64,000 nucleotides of DNA from Laetiporus sulphureus 93-53 (lineage: Eukaryota > Basidiomycota > Agaricomycetes > Polyporales > Laetiporaceae): positions 324,383-388,382 of the forward strand of contig NW_024468525.1 of assembly GCF_001632365.1 (NCBI RefSeq), given 5' to 3'. Positions 1-11,560 of the stretch are shown here, piece by piece. The translations under genes were made by a program, and so were the position numbers. The notes under the pieces are model-generated. The model was not told the origin of the DNA. It did no database searches and worked only from the letters and a program-made list of their open reading frames with translations. Positions within the stretch are counted from its first letter, which is position 1. Each line of letters begins with the position of its first letter.

Positions 1-1177
1 CCACGTACCTGCTCAGTCAAGAACGCCATCGGGAATGCTTCATACAGTATACGGAGCTTGCCGCTCTTCGACTTCTTGTCATCAGGATAGCCGAAGATAC
101 CGCCGTACAGCAGCGTGCGGTGAACGTCCGCGACCATGGAGCCGATGTAGCGCGCGCTATATGGTGCCTTGCCGTTGGTAGGGTACTTGAGGCTGTTGAG
201 GTACTTAATGACCGGTGGGTAAAAGTACGTCGAGTTGCCCTCGTTGAAGGAATAGATCTTGCCCCGTGGTGGGATTTTGATCTGCATCACGGATCAACGG
301 GTCGGTCTGACAGCCCGAGTTCCACGGTGGAATGAAATGAATACGTACGTCGGGGTGGGTGAGGATGAACTCGCCGAGCGAGGGGTCGAGTGTGTACCCG
401 TTGACTCCGTTTCCGGTAGTCAGGACCAGGTTGGCTGATGATCCATACCTGCCGCGCGAGCGCGAAGTCAGGGGTCAGTTCGCCGAAACCGTGTCGAGTA
501 CTCACATCGTATAGCCAGCAGCGACCATCTCGTTCCCGGGTCTCAGGACATCCTCGATAGTACCCTTCGAATCTTCTTTCTGGGAGCAACTGAGCAATTC
601 TGGGATATCTAGTGAATCATGCGAGCACTCACTACCCGGTAGATTCCGAAGATTGTGCCGACGTTGACACCAGCGTCGATGTTACTGCTCCCATCCAGGG
701 GGTCGAACACAACGCAGTACCGTCCCCTGTACCTTTCCTCGATAAAAATGGCCTGCTCGTTTTCCTCAGAGACGAGCACGGCAGTTTTGCCGGAAGCCCG
801 GAGCTGGCTGATCATGATATCGTTGGAGAGGACGTCCAGCTTCTTCTGCTCCTCTCCCTGTACGTTGGTCTCTCCCACCAGCCCGACGCTACGTCATCGC
901 AGGAATTAGATGGCCCAACTGTGCTACCATCGAAGGATCACTCACAGGTTGATTAACCGTGCCTTCCGCACATTGGTCGCGATGAACTTGGATGTCGTCT
1001 GGATGGCCGTGAGGAGAAGAGTGAGGTCTCCCGTCGCCACCGCACCAAGACTGAACTGATCGTTCAAGACATGTCTGCGAAATATGATTTTAACAGAATT
1101 GTCGTCGCGAGAAAAGTCTCTAGAGCATACCGAGTGAGGGTGATGATGTCGGTGCTCGGTGGTTCCTCTCCGCTCAT
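1..1177 (-). CDS. FBP1: Fructose-1,6-bisphosphatase (5' part; gene runs off the left edge)
   Basis: Gluconeogenic, cytosolic hydrolysis of fructose-1,6-bisphosphate to fructose-6-phosphate. The start is the ATG at 1177 (protein begins [16 protein letters not shown]), followed by at least four introns. Seen in order: the N-terminal helices with the allosteric region (about 945-1080), the loop [12 protein letters not shown] with the metal-binding acidic residues (about 760), the catalytic motif [11 protein letters not shown] (about 695), and [17 protein letters not shown] with [13 protein letters not shown] near the left edge. The last exon or exons, including the C-terminal helix, lie outside the window. 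The 750 bp upstream hold several GCGGGG/CCGGGG boxes of the Mig1/CreA type. All expected active-site residues in the visible part are intact, so this looks functional. Confidence 0.97.
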
Positions 1178-1929
1178 GATTGCAGCGGGTATACGCGTCG
1201 GAGAGTCAGGAGTGGAGACTAGGAGTTACTAGTGTGAACGTTATGTCCTAGTAGGACTATATGTAATGTTCACGCGGGGCACCCCGGAATCCGTGGAATC
1301 CGTCCAAACGGATCATCCACTGTACGGGCCGTGACGCGTGACGGGCCGTGCCTGTTACTGCATCGCGCATCGATCAATATCATTGGCCGCAATCATTGCT
1401 CGAGAATTCAATCTTATTTATTGCTCAGATTTCTCTTCTGAGCTGAGCACGAGCACGCCAACTCCAAGTCGTCTCTGAAGAGTGCGGGCAATAAGGCCTA
1501 AGGTATCGGGACATCCGGAGGTAGAATAACCGGACGCTACAGTCGGACTGCAGGTGATTCGGGAATGCATCCTTACAACCCCACATCAGGAGTGCGGGGA
1601 TCCCGCGGGGACTCCATCGCTCGACGGTCTAGGCATTTCAGCTGCTGCGTGTCGATACGGAGAGGTCGCAGATGATCATGACGGAAAGAACGGCTCACAA
1701 CTCATCGGCCGCTGTCTGCCGCGAACAGCTTTGATTGGAAGTCGGGAGGATCGCATGCTCCGCTTTGCCTGCATACGATGTGAAGATCAATACTTCAACC
1801 GTCATCGTCCTTGTCTACGTTAATCGCCGCAGGTCCATGAAATCCAACGTACGGACAATCATTACATTACTCGCGATCGTATGATAATAGATAGCACTGT
1901 CCGCTCCGCTCCGTTCAAACGCAACACAC
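1178..1929. other. Intergenic region: FBP1 promoter and 3' flank of the SEC1-like gene
   Basis: There is no convincing gene here; the longest open frame (1554-1823) has no ATG start and no recognisable content. The region lies upstream of FBP1. It contains GC-rich boxes matching the Mig1/CreA consensus at 1274-1279, 1282-1287 (reverse), 1594-1599 and 1605-1610, and a Zn2Cys6-type CCG-N6-CGG palindrome at 1300-1311. Their function is inferred from the motifs only. Confidence 0.6.
1274..1287. promoter_or_regulatory. Possible paired Mig1/CreA sites upstream of FBP1
   Basis: GCGGGG at 1274-1279 on the plus strand and CCGGGG at 1282-1287 on the minus strand sit about 100 bp upstream of the FBP1 start codon. 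Both fit SYGGRG, the consensus of the glucose repressors CreA and Mig1, and FBP1 is a classic glucose-repressed gene. A second tandem pair lies at 1594-1610. A six-base consensus occurs often by chance in GC-rich DNA, so this is only a suggestion. Confidence 0.3.
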
Positions 1930-4915
1930 TCAGAAATGGAACAGGCCCCTCTTCTTCTTCTTCTCCTCCTTCTCGCTCTTGCCGCCAGTGCTGTGCGACG
2001 AAGCGATGGAGCCCGCGACCGAATTGATCGACGGCTTGTGCAACCGTCCGTGCTCGGAACGAGTCTTCGCTACGGGTTCCGGTGCGCGCTGGGGCGGTGG
2101 CGCATCCCGTGTGAAGTACTTCTCGTCATAGAAGTCCTGCAGCGGTCGTTGGCCCTTGCTTTCACTCAGTCCGTTGGGGAGCGCGCGTGAGCCAATGCCC
2201 TCCAGCTCGAGCACCTTCAGGTCGTCGACGAACTGCGCCGGTGTGACGGCATGCGTCGAACCTAACAGGTCATCGTTAGTTAAGCGTTCAAGTCTGTTCG
2301 GTGAAAACGCTCACCGACGATGATATCTCTATTCAATGATTTCGACAGCAGATACGCCTCTCGCATCTCGGAATATGTCATACCGCCCGCGACGAACACG
2401 AACACACGCTGCTTGACTCCTTCACGGGCTCCGCCTGCTTTGGGTCGATGCCAGCTAGGCTTTGCGCTCCGGAGAGATGTCGCGGGCTGTACTGATGGTG
2501 CTGAACGTAGGCTCGGTGCCGCATTAAGGGAGGGAAAGTCTTTGACGTAAGGGAAGAGCGTTGGGTCCAGTCGGTTGTTGACATGATCCTATTCGCCCGT
2601 CAGGTCTGCGCAATTAATAGCCATACTTGGGGTACTCACGTCGAGGACGCTGTGCAGTAGAGGTTTGAAACGGGACAGCTCGTACTCCTCTTCGTTGCTC
2701 GACTTCTGCTTGATCTTCTTCTTCGTATCCTTATCACCCGGCCCCTGCACGATACAGCCATTACCACCAATGCTCGGGAGCGAATGAGTCGACGAAGCTC
2801 ACCCTGCTGATGCGGACACCAAAGTACACCAATGCATTCACGGCGTCCTGCTCCGCAACGGTGAGCCGCGCATGCTGGTACAATCTCCTCCTGTCTTCGT
2901 CGGGGACGCCGTCACGGTACTGAATGTACAGGGCGATGATGCGGACCTTGCTCATGTTTCTAATAATCAATCAGAACCACATCAAATGTGCACTCGCGCG
3001 AAGGCAAACGTACACAACGTCTCGGCTGTCCAGCAAAGGCACCATCTGCTCCACGAGGGTCTTCGGCGTCTTGCCTTCTGCGGTCAGTCCGGTAGCGCAG
3101 TTCTGTATGACTGTAGTGAATAGGCGAATAATACCCCGTGATCCATATAGCGCATACCTGCTCGACCGTGGCAACATCTGGAAGCTTATCACGCTCGAAG
3201 ATGGCCATACATTCTTGTGCCATGTTCAGATGTAATGAAAACTAACATAGCATTCATGTCAGCGAGGACTCCCGCTCGACAACGGAGTATCGACCTTCTC
3301 TCGCTGCTCTTGGTATTGCGGTAGGTTGGCAAGCATGTCCTTCATGTCGTTCAGGTTCGCTGCTCCTTCTCTGTTCGAACGTTAACGATATGTATCATAA
3401 AAGATGGCATGCGGCGAACCCCTTGAAGCCAGCATTGTCCTGCATGAATTGGTTGAAGTCCGCCATCAGCTTGTCAATGGCCTCGCGCATATGCATATGT
3501 CGCAGCTCCGTCCAAACATTGTCCGCGTCGGAGAGAATTGCGGTCTTGTTCTCGAAAGCTCCCTGCGCTGCCTGGAACTTGTACCTGCCAGCGACACGGT
3601 GAGAAGAGCAGTGCTTTCGATGGATATGCAGCTTACGTATATCGTGTGCCATCGTCGATCGGGAGCAGGTCATTAGCCATAGCTTGATATGTGAACTCGT
3701 GTACAAAGGGGGCGATAGTATCCATGGAACGATCCGTGATGATCATCGTCGAACGTGGTCGTTGTGCGTCAGCGGTTTTCTGTCGACCGTCTGACTTAGC
3801 ACTCCTGGCATACACGGCAGGAATGGGCACTCACACCAAAGTCGGGGTTGGTCTTCTTGTAATCATCCAGGTCGCTCTGCACCATGAACGCCAGCACCTT
3901 GGCCACAAAGTCCGTATCCGCACTCTCGTATGCGCGTGCATCTGCACCGCGCGCGAGCTGTGTTCGCCAGCGGCCGCTGTTCTCGGGCGGCGGAGGGGCC
4001 CGTGTCGACGCGTGTGGCTTGAATGCGCCTAGGGGCGGGTGGCTCGTGGGGAGATAGTAGCGGATGTATGGAAATTCATTGAGCGTGATGCAGACGTTCG
4101 CGATCTGCGTGGCCATACGCGATCAGGCACAGTAATGTATAGACGCGACTAACGACGTACCATCTTGCTGGCGAACCGAAGCTCCTCCTCGAGACGAGCG
4201 CGTGCCAAGGGAAAGGCAGAATCGCTTCGGGGCGGACTGTACATGTTGAAGAAGGATCCGGGCAGTTTGAGGGAGAATGCCTGCGCCTCCAAAGCTGGTG
4301 ACCATCAGCAATGTGCGGTCCCACGGACAGATCGTGCCCACGTACCCCAGAAGTTGATGAAGAGTTCCAGCAGTGTTTTGAGATGCGGCTCAGCTGAGGA
4401 CGACGTCAAACGTTCGAATAGGTGTTCACTGAGCCCTTCCGAGCGTGATTAGCTTGTCGTCGGGCGCGAGACTGGTGGCCCGACATACCATCGATGAAGA
4501 ACAGGTGTGCACCCGCGTACTGCTGGCGGCCGTCGGAGAAATCCCTGATGATGCGTTCGACGTTCTCCGTCGTCGACATCAGGAGGTACATCGCCTCGAA
4601 GCCCGGCTGCGGTTCGCGGTAGTTCGTGATCGACTCAATCACTATGACACGACGATGAGCTCCTCATTCACACCTCGCGCAGGGGAGAACAAGACGTACG
4701 CGTGACATTCTCTTCCAGAACGTCAAATTGCTTGAGCACCGAGCCGAGCAGCTGCTGGGAGTGCTCGTCCACGACGAGGATCTTCCATCGCCCCGGCGGA
4801 TTCACAGACCTAATCGCGTTGAGGAATTCTGTGCGCAACGGTGCTTAGCCAGCTCGTCGATATCCAACAGCCTACGCAACATACTCGAACGAACGGTGTT
4901 GATCAGGGAGGTCAT
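1930..4915 (-). CDS. SEC1: Sec1/Munc18-family protein (SNARE regulator of exocytosis)
   Basis: An SM protein that binds syntaxin/SNARE complexes and drives vesicle fusion at the plasma membrane. The start is the ATG at 4915 ([19 protein letters not shown]). The next exons give [20 protein letters not shown] and then [18 protein letters not shown] (about 4570), the conserved N-terminal SM domain 1. The family signature [19 protein letters not shown], with the following NDLLPI, is at about 3660-3740. At the C-terminus [17 protein letters not shown] is followed by a serine-rich, lysine-ending tail ([10 protein letters not shown]) and the stop at 1930. Around ten or more short introns interrupt the gene. 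The spliced length of about 650-700 residues fits the family. The match is to exocytic Sec1 rather than Sly1 or Vps33 by overall style, which is less certain than the family itself. Confidence 0.92.
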
Positions 4916-6013
4916 GACGGTCGTGGCGGAAGCAGATTCGACTCTGCCAAGCGGTGCAGTGGTCGCCGCCACCACGGTTGATGGGCGCCTTAACGCATTG
5001 TCTGTCTGCTCACTGGAAACTACCTTGATCCTCCCGGTCACGTCCTTTTCGACATATCTTCCGCTGGATTCATCACGGACAAACGGCGAGCAAGCGGCTA
5101 CTCTGGTTTTACTAGCTACGATTCTCAATTCTCAGCAATCGTCCGCTGGACCATTTCAGTGCAATGGTTGTGGCTTTGTCCAGTTATGCTCTTTCGGAAG
5201 ACATGGTACTCGGGTCCCGGCTCTGTCAATCGTTCGCCTCGATACATGTGTTTAAGCAATGATCGTCTATCATAACTTGGCCGATGCTAAACATGCATGT
5301 GCGCCTCATGTTCCTCGTGCTAAGTCCGCAACGCATATCAAGACATCAATCGCAACACCGGTCTATTCTCGCGTATTCCACGCTGGTCGACGGTGACCTA
5401 AGGATCTGATGATGATGATGCGGTTGACGTACGCGCTCGCCTTACCACTCGTATGTGCCCGTCGTGATTGGTATAGACACGACCTACGACGGTGGCCCAA
5501 GTGATCATTCCAGGTGCAGTCGTGGTCATTCTCAGCGCTTTGTTTCATGTACCAAGATGAATCCGAATCGAATCGGATCTCATGTTGTTCGGTAAACGCA
5601 GTAAGCTTCTCTGAAGGTTTGTGGACTTCCTGGCGCTGACCAGTGCATTCAGCCTATGACGACTGTCTGCCCGAGAACAGTCCGAAGTGGCTTTGTCACT
5701 GATGGGCACATCGTGTTCGTTACGAAACATAAGAAGGTCGTGTCTTGAAATTATATACGATCCGTTCAATCGTCTCTGTGTCGATGGTCGCTGCAGACCT
5801 GTGCGCATCGTGTACTTCACCCTTAGACTACTAGCCATCGCATGTACTGTAGGCACCTAAACAAATTAGACAAGTAGAGATTGTTTGGCCAACGAATGGG
5901 GGGGTCGCCGGGAAATTGACGCGGGCGTCTGTCACGGCTTCTGCTCATCGTTACACACATTCAGTGCACTGGTCTTCCCATCGTCCCTCACATCCGGCTG
6001 AACGTCTGTCGCC
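4916..6013. other. Intergenic region shared by SEC1-like and RhoGEF genes (divergent promoters)
   Basis: These 1.1 kb separate two head-to-head genes. Open frames here (for example 5545-5856 minus) show no recognisable protein features. I see no RNA gene or repeat. It presumably holds both promoters and 5' leaders. Confidence 0.6.
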
Positions 6014-9000
6014 ATGGACAGGCCGCTCGGCCCCCGCCAACCCGACAAACGCCATGCTGCGTACGAGTCCATATTCGGTCGTCCGAGTGCCCAACATCAT
6101 CAAGCGACGCCCCCGCTCGCTCAGTATCCCTACGTCCAGCAAAGCACTCCGCCCATCGGCCAGCAATATCCCTATTATCCACAGCAATATGGCGCACAAC
6201 TTGACAGGAGAACATCGGGCTCCTCGCGAGCGCATTCCATCATGAATTACCCTGTGTCACAACAGCAGGCACCACCCGCGAGTTATAGACAGTCGATCTA
6301 CCAGTCCCAGCCTGGCTACTCACCCCATCAACCCCCCTCACCGAGCTATGCTCCTTCTAACAACCTCGCAGCTCCTTCCGTGATTAGTCGTGCACGGTCA
6401 GTCGCCAGTTATCCCGGCGTGATTGCACCACAACCCGAAGAACCTCCAGATGCCAGTCTCGAGGCGTTGACACGAGCGGGCCTCACGCCTGCGCAGGCAT
6501 ACCAGGCACAGGTGTATATGAACAGCCCGGCGGGACAGCGGCACTCGCACCCTTCGCAGCCCGCCAACGTGCCGCTACTTGGTATAAACATCGATACCGA
6601 CGACGGCAGGTTAGGCATCGATTTCGGCAGCAACGCTGGCCCTCCCAGCGAACAGGGTGCGGAAGACAGCTCGTCTGATCGTCAAGTGTCCAGACATCGC
6701 TCGAAAGCGAGCAGCATGCGCTCGCGTCTTTCAGTTGCCTCGTCGCACATCCCTAGCCCGGAGTTGATGGCCTTCCCCACCGGCTCCACCTCTTCACGCC
6801 CATACCCTCTTCAGCTTGACACTGCGGTATCGTCGGCACCTATGACCGGGACGAGCTCTTCGCCAGCCTCCTCCACCATGGTCGATGTGTCGACATCACT
6901 CAACGTACGCCGCTCATCTGACTCTTCCAAGACTGTGCCTGGACCCGCATTCCGCAAGGACTATGTCCCACAAGACCGCTCGCGGTCGATGTCTGCAACA
7001 TTGAACCCTCAATTCCGCGCGATGATGGAATCCGGGCGTATGCCACGGCCGCCCATTCCGCAGGGTCTCAATGGGCGCGATGCACATGCTTCAATAACGC
7101 GACAGGCGCAACATCGCTCAAGGACGCCTATTGTGTATCCGGCGCTGCTGTCGCGTGTGGCAGAGGCGTTCAAAGTGCGTATACAGCTGCAGGAGCGTGT
7201 CAAAGATGGGCTGGCATACAAGGACGCATTTGACGGAAGAGAAGCCGTGGACCTCATCGCATTTATCATCAAGACCACAGATCGCAATCTCGCTCTGTTA
7301 CTGGGCCGTGCGCTCGATGCGCAGAAATTCTTTCATGCAGTCACGTACGACCATCGGCTACGTGACTCGTCTCACGACCTCTATCAGTTCCGAACAAAAG
7401 TGCCCAGTCCGTTCACTAGCGGAGAGCTTGCCAATGCGGAGGATGACAGTGATGGGGCTAAAACTCCAGGGCAACCGCTAATCAACGATGGGGTGGCAAT
7501 CGAACGCTTAACTGTGAAGGAGAGCCCGACGCCTTCTGCTGAATCTGATGCGGAAAAGACTTACAAAGATGCTTCGAGGCCCACTTCACCATCTCCTCCT
7601 GATTCTGTCACCTCGCCGACATCTAGACCGCGGAAGGGTTCGATAACTGCTGACGATGCACCATTACCTTCGGGTGTCTTCACACTTCTCACAGATTGTT
7701 ATTCCCCAACATGCTCGCGCGACCAGCTCTGCTATTCCATTGCATGTCCTCGTCGGCTGGAGCAGCAAGCTCGTTTGAATATGAAGCCGCAAGCAGTACT
7801 GAAGAAGCAGATCAGCCGAGAGAGTCTGGGCGATTTAGTGGTATATCTCGAAATCCTTCTTTTTTCTAGAGTTTGAACCGATTGTTACCCATTCATCAGG
7901 AACCAGGGACATTATGGATTCATTCGGTGCCTCCGGAAGTGGTCAATAGTGTCTCTGACGCAGAGAAGAAACGACAGGAAGCCATCAACGAGGTCATCTA
8001 TACTGAGCGCGATTTCGTGCGAGACATGGAGTATCTCCGGGACGTGAGTGCCTTTAATATATCTGCAGCTTCTAAGGATCGACCTCCGCTAAACGTAGCT
8101 CTGGATCAAACCCCTCAAAGAACTTGACATCATCCCTGAATCGCGCCGTACTGACTTCGTGGAACAAGTGTTTTGGAATGTCCAAGACATAATTGCTGTG
8201 AATATACGCCTGCGCGATGCGCTCAACAAGCGACAGAAGTCATATGCCGTAGTGGAGCAGATCGGAGATCTGCTCTTGGAGGCAGTACCTCATTTCGGAC
8301 CTTTCGTGTCATATGGGGCGCATCAACTGTACGGCAAGTACGAGTTTGAGAAGGAGAAGAGCACAAATCCTGCATTTGCTCAGTTTGTCGAGGTCCGTGC
8401 GGGTTCAATCCATTGACAAACTATATGTAGTATAGCTAAGCGATCTTTGCTCACAGGAAGTCGAGCGTCGTCCTGAATCCCGCAAGCTCGAACTTAATGG
8501 ATACCTAACGAAGCCCACCACTCGTCTGGCTCGGTACCCCTTGCTTCTCGAGGCGGTGCTAAAGCACACTCCGGATGAGAACCCAGACAAGGTTGCATTG
8601 CCTAAAGCTGTCGAGATGGTTCGGGAGTTCCTCAAGGCTGTTAACCATGAGACTGGGAAAGCGGAGAACCGTTTCAACCTTCTACAACTCGATCAACAAC
8701 TCATTTTCCGACCAGGCGAAGAAGTTGTAAGTGCCATGTATGAGATTCTAGCTGAGTGATGCTGATGTTGCACATAAACAGGACCTGCGGCTGAAAGAAG
8801 AAGGCAGAGAGCTCATTTTCAAGGGCGCATTGAAGAAGCAGGGTGATAGCTCCGAACTGCTAGTGTTCCTATTTGATCATGCGTTGCTCATGGTGAAGGC
8901 TAAGAGCAAGGTTGAGCAATACAAAGTGTATCGCCGTGTAGGTCCTAATTGGACGATGTGTACTGCGTGGTCACTCATGCGTACATGCAGCCGATCCCTC

Positions 9001-10718
9001 TGGAGCTCTTGCTCGTTTCTGCACCCGACGACTTCCCGAATACGAAGCCGAAGGATCGAGAGAAGCAGAAACTCCTCAAGAACGCTCCTCATGCTCCTGT
9101 CATACCGTTGAAGGAAAGCAAGGGTGGCTTCTCCATCACGTTCATCCACCTCGGCCGCAAATACTACCAGATGACACTCTGGGCAAGCACTTACGTCAGC
9201 CAGCGCAAATGGGTGGAGCATATTCAGAAGCAGCAGGATATGATGCGAGAAAGGAGTCTCGTCTTTCAGACAGTGACGATGAGCGAGGGCTTCTTCATCG
9301 GTCCAAATCGCGTGAACTGTGCTGCACCCTTCCGTGAGCCTTTCCGTTTGAAGTCTACATCCTCCACCTCACTGAAGGTGCTTTAGACAACGGTAGACGA
9401 GCAGTATATGGTACAGATGACGGCGTATATCTTTCAAACTTGTGGGAGGGCAATAGGGAGCCGACCAGAGTCTTAGCCCTTAACGATGTGTCGCAGCTTG
9501 ACGTACTGGAGGACTACCAGCTGTTGATTGTTCTATCCGGTACGGATTTTGCTAACGAGCGATTTGCGTGGCGGACTGACATGATAGTGCATAGAACGAC
9601 AAGTCATTACGTTCCCTCTTGATGCTCTAGACTTGCAGGATCCGATGGCCGGTATGAAGCGTGCAAAACGGATAGCGTCTCACATATCGTTCTTCAAGGC
9701 GGGTGTCTGTCTTGGGAAGACGCTTGTTTGCGTTGTCAAAGCCAGTCCCCTGTCGAGCACTATCAAGACACTCGAGCCGATTGATCAAAATATCCGTGGG
9801 CGGAGCAAGCCCACATTTAAGAAGCTCTTGCAAGGCGGGAACGATACACTGCGCGTATTCAAGGCAGGTCGTATTATACGCTACACATCGTTATAGCTAA
9901 TAGGTGTTATCGCAGGAATTCTATATTCCGGTGCAGTCCAGCTCGATCCATTTCCTCAAAACCAAGCTTTGTGTCGGGTGCACGAACGGTTTTGAGATTG
10001 TCGACCTGGAGACGCTTGATACTCAAGGCCTATTGGACCCTGCTGATCTGTCCTTGGACTTCGTCCGCAAGCGTGAAAACCTCCGTCCGCTTGCCATATA
10101 TCGAATTGATAATGAATTCCTGCTTTGTTACGATGGTGCACAGGCTCTCTTTTATGGGTCCCAAGTCATCGCTCACATTTGTTCGCAGAATTTGCGTTCT
10201 ATGTCAACAAGAGTGGCTGGCGATCACGCAAAGACTTCATGGTCTACTGGGAAGGATACCCAACTGGTTTTGGTATGCTGTCGTTCCTTTGAGTGATGCC
10301 GCATGTTGATATTCTTTCAGCGCTACATTATCCTTACGTTCTTGCATTTGAGCCGACCTTCGTTGAAATACGACATGTTGAGACAGGGGCGATGTCGCAG
10401 ATCATTCAAGGCAACAACCTTCGATGTCTGTTCGCCGACACACCGCCATCGACGACAAATTCTGCCGCGCAACATCAACAATACAATCCTTTCCAGCAGG
10501 GATATGGGAGTTACAACTCATATTCTCCTGTTTCACCGGCAGTGTATAGCGGGCGACCATCCATGAACGGCTATGCGCATCCGCCACCAGGAGTGCCATT
10601 CCCGAGCCCATACCAGTCGCGGCCGCAGCATTCGGCTGGTCGCGACGAGATCCTGATGGTGTCCGACGACCGCATCATGAGATTGCAGATGGCGACACCG
10701 CAGCAGCAGCATCCATAG
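6014..10718 (+). CDS. ROM2: Rho1 guanine-nucleotide exchange factor (DEP-DH-PH-CNH)
   Basis: It activates the Rho1 GTPase in the cell-wall integrity pathway at the cell cortex. The ATG at 6014 opens a 600-codon exon with a Pro/Gln/Ser-rich disordered N-terminus, followed by a DEP domain at about 7150-7390 (residues ~380-460; FDGREAVDLIAFIIKTTDRN). The DH (RhoGEF) domain follows over several exons: INEVIYTERDFVRDMEYL at about 7990, then NGYLTKPTTRLARYPLLLE at about 8500, the most conserved DH helix. The PH domain covers about 8780-9240 (LIFKGALKKQGDSSELLVF). The citron-homology (CNH) domain covers about 9380-10420 (LCVGCTNGFEIVDLETLDTQ). A Tyr/Gln/Pro-rich tail ends at 10718. The total is about 1,400 residues and the domain order matches fungal Rom1/Rom2/Rgf proteins. 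Confidence 0.93.
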
Positions 10719-11339
10719 CCTGTGTGACTCCGGCTCTTCGGCTTGGTCCTCGTTACCATACGCTCTGGATGGCATTGGCTTTGACCCCTTACGACATATT
10801 GTGTTACTATATCGCTCCCGTCTCATCTACCCGTTTTTCGTACGTACTGATTCACTTGGTCCGCCTTCTGCGCTGGCCACTATGTGAAAGTTCTTGCTCT
10901 TGTTGTTTGTCTACTCATCATTTCCAATTCTCCCACACAGCATATATATCCTACCTGCATTTGTAGCCGAGATCATTGTTACGATACGCGCAGCTAACAC
11001 ATATTCGAGCACGATAGACTACCACATGCGCCATGCGTGAGACTGCTGGTCTCGACGGAGTAACCGTCTGTGTAATCTGAGGAGTTGTGTTGGCGGCAAC
11101 TTCAACGTACGGCACTGAGTCGAAGACTTCAAGGCAGAACCACCGTGATGCAGACAACTGCGGACAGACCGGCCAGTTCGTTTGTCGCCGTATAAATCTT
11201 TGAATGACAATAGATGTTATCACTACCCAGCATTCAACGGGAAAGGAAAAAGAAACACCACGGTGTTTGGAGCATTTTCATGGCAGTTCAACTTCGCTGT
11301 TCACTGCTTGCCGAGCTAAGTATGTATGATCAAAACAAT
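10719..11339. other. Intergenic region between the RhoGEF gene and tRNA-Pro
   Basis: About 620 bp with no convincing open frame or repeat. It should contain the RhoGEF 3' end. The tRNA on the minus strand terminates into it at a TTTT run (11332-11335). Confidence 0.6.
11332..11335 (-). terminator. Pol III TTTT terminator of tRNA-Pro
   Basis: On the minus strand a run of four T residues lies four bases past the discriminator base of the tRNA, the expected minimal RNA polymerase III stop signal. Confidence 0.7.
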
Positions 11340-11427
11340 GGGCTTGACCGGGAGTCGAACCCGGGACCTCCTCCAAATAGTGTTGCTTACGCCCTAAGAA
11401 GGAATCATACCTCTAGACCATCAAGCC
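11340..11427 (-). tRNA. tRNA-Pro(AGG) with a 16-nt anticodon-loop intron
   Basis: Reading the minus strand, the acceptor arm GGCTTGA pairs with TCAAGCC (plus-strand 11421-11427 and 11341-11347), and the discriminator base is C at 11340. A-box TGGTCTAGAGG and B-box GGTTCGACTCC are present, and the T arm is CCGGG-TTCGACT-CCCGG. The anticodon stem CCTTC/GGAGG closes a seven-base loop TTAGGGT once 16 nt (plus-strand 11376-11391) are removed directly after G37, the canonical intron position. The anticodon AGG is at plus-strand 11393-11395. The mature length without CCA is 72 nt. It is divergent from RPT4, whose ATG is 134 bp away. Confidence 0.95.
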
Positions 11428-11560
11428 GTTGAGAGACGCCGGCATGTGATATACAGAATAAGCGAAATCCCAAGAGGCGCCCACTACGTAAGCGACGCGT
11501 TTGGCTTGCGCGTCGCGCGGTAGGAGGCGCGTCTGACCCAAGTACTTCATCCTACACAAC

